Origin: Gloeocapsopsis sp. IPPAS B-1203
GTDB lineage: Bacteria > Cyanobacteriota > Cyanobacteriia > Cyanobacteriales > Chroococcidiopsidaceae
Length of the DNA: 64,000 nucleotides
Assembly: GCF_002749975.1 (NCBI RefSeq)
Contig: NZ_PEIG01000003.1
Location: 310,001 to 374,000 of the forward strand
Reading direction: 5' to 3'
Shown here piece by piece: positions 7,783-14,584 of this stretch (positions within the stretch are counted from its first letter, which is position 1; every line of letters begins with the position of its first letter). A model generated the notes under the pieces. It searched no databases, was not told the origin of the DNA, and was given only the letters and a program-made list of their open reading frames with translations. Both the position numbers and the translations under genes were made by a program.

Positions 7783-7847
7783 GACTCAGTACCTACAAAA
7801 CCATAAAGATATTTGCAAGATAGTTGAAAACTATTCTTAACTAGCAG

Positions 7848-10469
7848 GTGAAAACTTTATTTGTCATTTGCTTGCTGATGTCATGTAACTGTGGTTTGAG
7901 TGTGAGTACTGTGAATCGACTTTATGCCATTTGCTTAACAGGTATTGTATCTGCGTTGATTGTGCAATCTGCGTCTGCTGAGGTGGTTCAGCCGAAATCA
8001 AGCGTTTCGCAAAATATTACGCGCAGAGAATTACGTGAACGTCTTGTGAATCAAGCTGAATTGCTTTCTCAAGTACCTAATTCTCCGACACTGGTGGAAG
8101 TGACAGGAGTGGAAGCTACTCCTACAGATAAAGGTGTGGAGGTAATTTTACAAACAACTCAAGGACAACAGTTACAAATCACCAATCGTAGTGCCGATAA
8201 TAACTTTATCGCTGATATTCCCAATGCTCAACTGCGTTTACCTAGTGGCGATGGGTTCATATTCCGTTCCGAAAACCCAATTGAGGGAATTACTGAAATA
8301 ACGGTAACAAACTTGGATGAAAGTACTATCCGAGTGACAGTGATAGGTGAGGCGGGATTACCTACTGTGACGTTATTTGACAGTGATGAAGGTCTGATTT
8401 TTGGCTTCACACCAGTTGTATCTTCTGCCCAGACTCCACAATTACCCGCAGAACCGGAAGGTGAAACTCAAACAGAACAACCATCAACTCCAGACCAGCC
8501 GATTGAATTGGTGGTAACTGGTCAGCAAGATGGATACAGTGTACCCAATGCCACAACTGCTACCAGGATGGATACACCCCTGCGTGATATTCCCCAATCA
8601 ATTCAAGTGGTTCCCCAACAGGTGTTAGAAGACCAACAGGTGATTCGCGCCTCCGAAGCATTGCGTAACGTCAGTGGTGTGCAGAGGGGAAATACATTAG
8701 GTGGTATCATTGAGGTATTTAGCATTCGCGGTTTTCAACAATTCGGTGGGACTCTCCGCAATGGCTTTAGAAACCGTTTTTCTGTTGCAGAAACGGCAAA
8801 TTTGGAACGGATAGAAGTTCTCAAGGGACCGGCTTCTGTACTCTACGGAAATTTAGATCCTGGTGGTGTGATTAACTACGTTACAAAGCAACCGCTTTCA
8901 GAGCATTTTTATGCTGCGGGATTGCAAGTTGGAAGTTTTGGTTTAGTGCGACCAACCCTTGATTTCTCAGGTCCCTTAAATCCAGAGCGAACGTTGCTCT
9001 ATCGGTTGAATACAGCTTATGAGAGAGGCGGAAATTTTCGGAACTTTGATACGGAAGTTGAACGATTTTTTATCTCGCCTGTAGTTACCTGGAAAATTAG
9101 CGATCGCACTGACTTAATTCTTGAATTAGAATACGTAAATGGTCAGCGTCCTTTTGATCGGGGACTAGTCGCTCTTGGGACGGGAATTGCTGATATTCCC
9201 TTTGATAGGATTTTGGGCGAACCCGATGATTTCATGGAAGCTACAAGTTTTTCAACGGGATACCGATTAGAACATCGTTTCAATGACGACTGGACAATTC
9301 GCAATCAGTTTCGATACTCTTTCTCTAATAATATAAATAGTCGGATTGAGCCGGGCAGACTGAATGAAGCCACTGGAGAACTAAATCGAGAGTTTGCTGA
9401 GGCAGAAACCACAGAACGAAATTATGAATTGCAAACCAATTTAGTGGGAAATTTTGCCACAGGATCAATCCAGCACACTCTGCTATTTGGCGTTGATTTA
9501 TCTTGGGTAAATGAAGGAGGAGAATCTCGTTTTGAACCCGCTCCTAGCATTAATATCTTTAATCCTGTTCATGGAATCGCTCCCCGACCTGGTAGAGATG
9601 AATTTTCAGATGTATTTCCTTTGGAGTCTCAAACAAATACTCTTGGCTTTTTTCTGCAAGATCAAATTACCCTAGCTGAAAACTTAAAACTGTTGATAGG
9701 TGGACGCTTTGACAATATCGATCAAAGCTCTCCTTCTGATGAACGGCAAGATCAAGCCTTTAGTCCGCGAGTGGGTATCGTCTATCAACCGATTGAGCCA
9801 ATTTCTCTATATACCAGTTTCAGTAGATCATTTCAACCTAACTTTGGAAATCGTGCAGATGGTTCGCTCCTTGAACCAGTGCGCGGTACGCAGTATGAAG
9901 TGGGAGTTAGAGGTGAGTTTCTTAACGGTAGCTTGATTACAAACTTGGCTGCTTATGAAATTACCAGGAGTAATCTTGCAGTCACTGATCCTGATAATCC
10001 AAATTTCTCCATTCCATCAGGAGAGCAAAGAAGCCGGGGTGTGGAGTTAGATGTTACAGGACAAATTCTTCCAGGATGGAATATTATTGCGTCCTACGCT
10101 TACACCGATGCCAGAGTTACCAAAGATGACAATCTACAGCCAGGTAATTTACTTGATGGTGTGCCGTTTAATTCAGCCAGTTTGTGGTCAACTTATGAGA
10201 TTCAAACAGGTAATTTCCAAGGCTTAGGATTTGGTTTGGGTCTATTCTATGTTGGTGAACGCCAAGGTGATTTGAATAACTCTTTTCAAGTGCCTAGCTA
10301 TGTACGTACTGATGCCAGTATATTTTATCGACGAAATAACTGGCGGGCTGGCATTAATATTAATAACCTTTTCAATGTTGATTATATCGAAGGTACTGGT
10401 CAGCGTCGGAATCGCATTGATCCTGGTGCGCCGTTCACGGTGAGAGGAACACTGTCAGTGGAGTTTTAG
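7848..10469 (+). CDS. TonB-dependent siderophore receptor with AMIN domain
   Basis: Outer-membrane gated channel importing a ferric siderophore, 873 residues. Order: signal peptide (to about 44, ending SASA), AMIN domain (about 82-190: VEVTGVEATPTDKGVEVILQ, IADIPNAQLRLPSGDGFIF), a Pro/Gln-rich linker, a TonB-box-like IELVVTG (about 219), plug (DTPLRDIPQSIQVVPQ, LKGPASVLYGNLDPGGVIN), and a 22-strand barrel ending in a terminal Phe (FTVRGTLSVEF). The plug is of the TIGR01783 siderophore type, like the receptor at 36341 and unlike those at 14585 and 21403. The start is uncertain: GTG 7848, ATG 7878 and GTG 7911 all precede the hydrophobic segment. A phased direct repeat lies upstream, a strong hairpin downstream, then fecB-like and ferredoxin-like genes. 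Confidence 0.93.
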   Translation: MKTLFVICLLMSCNCGLSVSTVNRLYAICLTGIVSALIVQSASAEVVQPKSSVSQNITRRELRERLVNQAELLSQVPNSPTLVEVTGVEATPTDKGVEVILQTTQGQQLQITNRSADNNFIADIPNAQLRLPSGDGFIFRSENPIEGITEITVTNLDESTIRVTVIGEAGLPTVTLFDSDEGLIFGFTPVVSSAQTPQLPAEPEGETQTEQPSTPDQPIELVVTGQQDGYSVPNATTATRMDTPLRDIPQSIQVVPQQVLEDQQVIRASEALRNVSGVQRGNTLGGIIEVFSIRGFQQFGGTLRNGFRNRFSVAETANLERIEVLKGPASVLYGNLDPGGVINYVTKQPLSEHFYAAGLQVGSFGLVRPTLDFSGPLNPERTLLYRLNTAYERGGNFRNFDTEVERFFISPVVTWKISDRTDLILELEYVNGQRPFDRGLVALGTGIADIPFDRILGEPDDFMEATSFSTGYRLEHRFNDDWTIRNQFRYSFSNNINSRIEPGRLNEATGELNREFAEAETTERNYELQTNLVGNFATGSIQHTLLFGVDLSWVNEGGESRFEPAPSINIFNPVHGIAPRPGRDEFSDVFPLESQTNTLGFFLQDQITLAENLKLLIGGRFDNIDQSSPSDERQDQAFSPRVGIVYQPIEPISLYTSFSRSFQPNFGNRADGSLLEPVRGTQYEVGVRGEFLNGSLITNLAAYEITRSNLAVTDPDNPNFSIPSGEQRSRGVELDVTGQILPGWNIIASYAYTDARVTKDDNLQPGNLLDGVPFNSASLWSTYEIQTGNFQGLGFGLGLFYVGERQGDLNNSFQVPSYVRTDASIFYRRNNWRAGININNLFNVDYIEGTGQRRNRIDPGAPFTVRGTLSVEF

Positions 10470-10567
10470 ATTGACCTCACCCCGATCAAGCTATGCTTTA
10501 CAGCAACCGCCAAGGCGTTTAGTACATGAGAAAATCCCAAAACGATTCAATTTTAACTTTTAACTTT

Positions 10568-10590
10568 CCCTCTCCTTACTAAGGAGAGGG
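10568..10590. terminator. Strong hairpin between receptor and FecB-like gene
   Basis: ccctctcctt-act-aaggagaggg is a perfect 10-bp stem with a 3-base loop about 100 bp after the receptor stop; a run of T follows some 20 bp later (gaggttttta). It may end or attenuate receptor transcription, lowering expression of the two genes after it. Such palindromes are also common interspersed repeats in cyanobacteria, so function is uncertain. Confidence 0.5.
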
Positions 10591-10682
10591 GTTAGGGGTG
10601 AGGTTTTTATATGTATCTCATGCACCTAGTAAACGCTACACTTTCTCAATACTCCAAAAATCAATTTATATCAGTTAAATAA

Positions 10683-11666
10683 ATGAAGTATTGGTTCAGA
10701 CATCTTAAACTATTGCTAATTTCAATATGTTCACTAATTTTAGTAGTCGCCTGCAATAGTAGTACACCTCAACTAAATACCAATCAAACACTCACAAGCA
10801 GACCTTCAGATTGTCGGGTAATTAATCATGACGGGGGAGAAACAGAAATTTGCGGACAACCCGAAAAAATTGTGGCATTTGGTCCACCCATATTAGATAT
10901 TTTGTTATCTTTAGGAGTGCAAGCCGCAGGTTATTCGGAAGTGGATTTACTCAACAAAAAAGTATTTGATAATCCTAGTGAGCAGATTCCTTATCTAGGG
11001 CATTTAGTAACAAATCGACCTGTAAATTTAGGCGATCGCAATAATCCCTCGCTAGAAACATTTGTGCAACTTCAACCTGATTTAATTATAGGTGAAGCGT
11101 ATCATATCAAGGAAAAATACAAATTATTCTCCAGCATTGCACCAACAGCATTTTTTGTAAATGAAGGAGAATCAGATTGGAAAACCACTATTAAGGCAAT
11201 TGCACCAGCACTAAACCAAGAAGAACAAGCACAACAAGTAATTGCATCCCATAATCAACTTATAGAAACTGCTAAACAACAATTAGCACCAGTGATATCA
11301 GGACAAACTATTATTGTTCTAGGCTGGTCAAGTGTTACCAAGCAATCATTTATTTTTCCGGACACTTTTATTACCAGGTTGTTAGAAGATTTAGGCTTTA
11401 AAACTATTTTAGGAGCAGCCAACAGACCTAGAACATCAATTGAAGCTATAGCAAACCTGAAAACCGATCACATTTTACTTTTGCCGGCTGGTGATAACAC
11501 CATTGATAATGCGAAACAGGAGTGGCAAAACAATCCTATTCTGAGTTTAATTCCCGCTGTTCAAGCTGGAAACATTCATTTTATGGATTATCAACTCAGT
11601 CGTATTCGCGGACCAATTTCAGCTGAAATATTTATCAATCAAATTCTTCAACTGTTGCAAACTTAA
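10683..11666 (+). CDS. FecB-type iron-siderophore ABC transporter substrate-binding lipoprotein
   Basis: A 327-residue periplasmic binding protein anchored by a lipid. The signal peptide ends in LILVVAC, a lipobox with Cys24. After a Ser/Thr-rich linker come CRVINHDGGETEICGQPEKI and two lobes (LLSLGVQAAGYSEVD, YLGHLVTNRPVNLGDRNNPS, LETFVQLQPDLIIG; then IRGPISAEIFINQILQLLQ at the end). It is most like the protein at 18294 (shared EQIPYLG, PVNLGDR.NPS, YQL.RIRGPI.AE). It follows the receptor at 7848 and precedes a ferredoxin-like gene by 34 bp. The permease and ATPase it would feed are not in the window. Confidence 0.92.
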   Translation: MKYWFRHLKLLLISICSLILVVACNSSTPQLNTNQTLTSRPSDCRVINHDGGETEICGQPEKIVAFGPPILDILLSLGVQAAGYSEVDLLNKKVFDNPSEQIPYLGHLVTNRPVNLGDRNNPSLETFVQLQPDLIIGEAYHIKEKYKLFSSIAPTAFFVNEGESDWKTTIKAIAPALNQEEQAQQVIASHNQLIETAKQQLAPVISGQTIIVLGWSSVTKQSFIFPDTFITRLLEDLGFKTILGAANRPRTSIEAIANLKTDHILLLPAGDNTIDNAKQEWQNNPILSLIPAVQAGNIHFMDYQLSRIRGPISAEIFINQILQLLQT

Positions 11667-11700
11667 AATATACCTACTGTTTTCTGTATTAGAAGTAATC

Positions 11701-12699
11701 ATGAATATCTCAACCCAAAAGACTCACAACAATTGCCGTTTTTGTTCCGAGATTTCTCAAGCTAACGGTGAAGATCCCATTGGTTCAGCGAACAACGCCG
11801 AACAATACTTCATTATTGAAGCGGCACAACCTTGGTCAGATAACATTTGGATGGAACCTAACTCCATACCACAGGGTGTATTAGACCCATTAAAATTTAT
11901 TTGGGAAAATGGTGGGGCAATTCGACCACTAGCGATCGCACCAGATAAAGAATACTCCCATCCAGATTATACTCGTGTATTCTACTATCGCCGACCAGCT
12001 AAATTTTTTGCTCAATTTGAGAAACATGAATTTATCGTACCTCATGCTTTACTGGGTTCTTTGGCATTAGCTTTACTCAAAAATCCCGAAGAATTACCAA
12101 ACTTTGAGCAATATCGTCAACAAACAAACCACATTCGAGAAATACTTGTTTGCAACCACGGGAATGTGGATGTGGCTTGTAGTAGATTTGGTTATCCAAT
12201 TTATCAAAAATTGCGTTCTGAATACGCTACTGCAAATAATAATTTGCGTTTTTGGCGATGTAGTCATTTTGGTGGACACGAGTTTGCACCTACTTTAGTT
12301 GATTTACCCCAAGGACAATATTGGGGTCATTTAAAGCCAGAAATTTTAGATTTATTAATCCTACGTAATGGTTCAGTCAAAGAACTGTATTCCTACTATC
12401 GAGGTAGGGCTAGTTTATCCTTTTTTGAACAAATTGCCGAACGAGAAATTTGGATGCAGGAAGGTTGGAAATGGCTGGAATATCACAAAGCAGGTCAAGT
12501 TTTAGCAAGTGATGAAATTAATCAGGAATGGGCTGATGTTCGCATTGATTACACCACAGCCGATGGAAATATCAGCAGTGCATATCAAGCCAGGGTGGAG
12601 GTGAAAGGCTCAGTTATGACAGCCTGGAAATCAGGAGCAAACCCAACTTTAGAGGAAGTCAAGCAGTATCACGTCACTAGTCTAGTGAAATTGACATGA
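11701..12699 (+). CDS. Sucrase/ferredoxin-like (Apd1-type) thioredoxin-fold [2Fe-2S] protein
   Basis: A 332-residue cytosolic protein (no signal peptide) of the Suc_Fer-like family. Conserved segments: NCRFCSEISQANGEDPIGSA, ILVCNHGNVDVACSRFGYP, and RCSHFGGHEFAPTLVDLPQG. The pair C151-x8-C160 with H189-x3-H193 is the Cys2His2 ligand set described for the bis-histidinyl [2Fe-2S] proteins Apd1 and Aim32 of yeast. The position after receptor and FecB-like genes suggests a redox role in iron handling, for example reductive release of iron from an imported siderophore; this is inference. The stop codon directly abuts the stop of the converging gene at 12700. Confidence 0.85.
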   Translation: MNISTQKTHNNCRFCSEISQANGEDPIGSANNAEQYFIIEAAQPWSDNIWMEPNSIPQGVLDPLKFIWENGGAIRPLAIAPDKEYSHPDYTRVFYYRRPAKFFAQFEKHEFIVPHALLGSLALALLKNPEELPNFEQYRQQTNHIREILVCNHGNVDVACSRFGYPIYQKLRSEYATANNNLRFWRCSHFGGHEFAPTLVDLPQGQYWGHLKPEILDLLILRNGSVKELYSYYRGRASLSFFEQIAEREIWMQEGWKWLEYHKAGQVLASDEINQEWADVRIDYTTADGNISSAYQARVEVKGSVMTAWKSGANPTLEEVKQYHVTSLVKLT

Positions 12700-13506
12700 T
12701 CAAAATTGGACACGCGCAGCTTTTCTAACTTCTGCAACATCTAATTCTAGTGCTTGTGCTACCTGTTCTAAAGTCAACCCCAACTTCAATAACCGAGGTA
12801 CTGCTTCAAGTTTACCTTCGAGTTTACCCTCAACACGCCCCTTACGCTCTCCATCTTCCAAGCCTTCTTGGTAAACCCTGGTTTGTTTCAAATCGCCTAA
12901 TCCTAACATTGCTTGAATCTCCGCTTGACTTTTGTGAGGAAACTTATAAACAATGATTGTCTCTATTAATTCTACTAATTTTCTCCTGACCTGTTCATCA
13001 GGAACTTGTTTACTTCTATCAATTAAACTCCGCGCTTTTGCACTGGCTTGTTCTGGTGGTTCCACTACTAATGTGAGAGTTCCTAAACCAATTGATTGAT
13101 TAGCAAAATTCCTCAACTCATCTAGGTAAATGACTTGCACTCGTTGACTTTCAAAAAACTCCCAATAGCGTATCGGGATACCAGGATCGAGGCGGCGACT
13201 CATCCAAATCACAGTTCCTCGCCAATCGTTGCGTATTTCTGTCTTATCCAGATACATAAAAATTTCCGTGAGGAGGCGGGAATAAAGTCCGGTATCTGGT
13301 TGAAACTGAAATTCAGTGAAATGAATGGGACGTTCTAAATCTGGTTGTTTGGGTAAAAATGCCCCGTCAATCCGAAAATTTGTTTGCTTGACTTCTACTG
13401 ACAAAAATTCATAGGCTTGTGCTTCCAATGGCGATTGACCGAGTAATTCAAAGAAAACGCCAGGAAATGTTTTGAACAGTCGATAGAGAATTGAATCAGT
13501 TTTCAC
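12700..13506 (-). CDS. Rpn family putative nuclease (DUF2887)
   Basis: A 268-residue protein beginning MKTDSILYRLFKTFPGVFFE, the signature opening of the DUF2887 branch of Rpn-like PD-(D/E)XK proteins. The active-site region shows RIDGAFLPK and then FTEFQFQPD (E-x-Q). The C-terminal third is charged with GEGK-type repeats (GLEDGERKGRVEGKLEGKLE) and ends in a small helical domain. It converges on the ferredoxin-like gene with no space between stop codons. A DUF4351 tail from another Rpn gene lies just beyond its start on the opposite strand, so this area has accumulated Rpn genes. Confidence 0.85.
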   Translation of the reverse strand: MKTDSILYRLFKTFPGVFFELLGQSPLEAQAYEFLSVEVKQTNFRIDGAFLPKQPDLERPIHFTEFQFQPDTGLYSRLLTEIFMYLDKTEIRNDWRGTVIWMSRRLDPGIPIRYWEFFESQRVQVIYLDELRNFANQSIGLGTLTLVVEPPEQASAKARSLIDRSKQVPDEQVRRKLVELIETIIVYKFPHKSQAEIQAMLGLGDLKQTRVYQEGLEDGERKGRVEGKLEGKLEAVPRLLKLGLTLEQVAQALELDVAEVRKAARVQF

Positions 13507-13524
13507 ACACTAATACTCAAAAAA

Positions 13525-13668
13525 CGGGTAGGAGAGTTACCACAAGAGCCTCAGGGGCGAATTCAAACTCTTTCTCTAAAACAGTTAGAGGCACTAGGTG
13601 AAGCTTTATTAGATTTTACAGCCATTGAGAATTTACTGAATTGGTTGGAAGTAAATCAAACAGTGTAG
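13525..13668 (+). pseudogene. DUF4351 tail of an Rpn-type gene
   Basis: Forty-eight codons read RVGELPQEPQGRIQTLSLKQ, LEALGEALLDFTAIENLLNW, LEVNQTV, stop. This matches the last 45 residues of the Rpn protein at 6730 (RVGELPQEVRGQIQTLSVEQ...). The nuclease part is gone; the fragment begins 19 bp beyond the start codon of the DUF2887 gene on the other strand. It is the end of a lost second Rpn gene and precedes Uma2 copy 2. Confidence 0.75.
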
Positions 13669-13738
13669 CAAGTTCCTTACAAGGGCGATCGCACTAAACT
13701 TAGAACTAAAGCTAACTAAAAACTAACAGACAGATTCA

Positions 13739-14400
13739 ATGAATAATGTTGTTCTCAATCTAGAACCAATGGCACATTTAAGTGATGAGCAATTTTATCA
13801 ACTGTGTGTTGCCAATCAGGATTTAAGCTTGGAAATGAGTGCCGCAGGAGAATTAATTATTGTGCCACCTGTGGGAGGTGAAAGTGGAAATCGAGAAGCC
13901 GACTTGATTACAGATTTGAATAATTGGAATCGTCAAACAAAACTAGGCAAAGTTTTTAGTTCATCAACGATTTTCATTCTGCCCAACGGTGCTAAAACGT
14001 TCTCCTGATGCAGCTTGGGTAAAATTAGAACGATGGGAAGCTTCAACCCTTGAACAACGCAAAAAATGTCCGCCACTTGTCCCCGATTTTGCAATCGAAC
14101 TGCGAAAAGTGCGTTGCGGAGGACACTGCGGTGGGCGGCTTCACCGACAGACGCGCAAGTGTCCGTAGGGGTTCCCCCCGTTGTAGCACCTTTTCAAGAG
14201 AGCGTTCCGAGACAGATCGGCTGCAACCGATTCAAGCGAAAATGCAGGAATACATTGAAAATGGTCTGCGTTTAGGCTGGCTAATTAATCCTCAAGCTCA
14301 GCAAGTAGAAATCTATCGTTCCCAAGCTGTAGAAGTCGTTCAAATGCCAACGATTCTTTCTGGTGAAGATATCTTACCTGGTTTTGAGTTGCCAGTGTAG
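13739..14400 (+). pseudogene. Uma2 family nuclease, copy 2, broken
   Basis: Near-identical to the copy at 4862. It shares the extra A that stops the first frame at 14008 (GAKTFS, stop, for GAKRSPDAAW) and the same 100-bp insertion (14105-14204). It lacks the extra T of copy 1, so the last part reads on as YRSQAVEVV, ILSGEDILPGFELPV, stop. Both lesions therefore existed before duplication, or were spread by gene conversion. Intact relatives are about 190 residues, like the gene at 1001. Followed by the operator and receptor at 14585. Confidence 0.85.
14105..14204 (+). repeat. 100-bp GC-rich inserted element in Uma2 copy 2
   Basis: Identical to the element at 5228-5327, bounded by GCG at 14102-14104 and 14202-14204. 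See that entry for its internal pairing. Confidence 0.65.
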
Positions 14401-14443
14401 CTAGTTGGGGGTATGGGAGCAAGAGAGAGTAAATAGTAAAATT

Positions 14444-14478
14444 GTTCCGGCTTGTGACTAAAAAATTCCGTCGCGTAG
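14444..14478 (+). promoter_or_regulatory. Putative AraC-type operator: two 21-bp-phased half-sites
   Basis: TTCCG-GCTTG-TGAC starts at 14445 and TTCCG-TCGCG-TAGC at 14466, again 21 bp apart, about 115 bp before the receptor start. The first 17 bp equal the end of the AraC gene at 3821, stop codon included (gttccggcttgtgacta), so the site probably travelled with, or was cut from, that regulator's 3' end. Regulatory role is inferred from spacing and from the two similar sites before other receptors. Confidence 0.55.
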
Positions 14479-14584
14479 CAGACGCGATCGCCCAAATAAC
14501 TTTATAGTTTGCTTTAGCTTTCTTGCAAAGAGTTTGCAACGAGCATCACAGGGTAAGTGATATTGAGCGTGGGCATTGAGTGAC

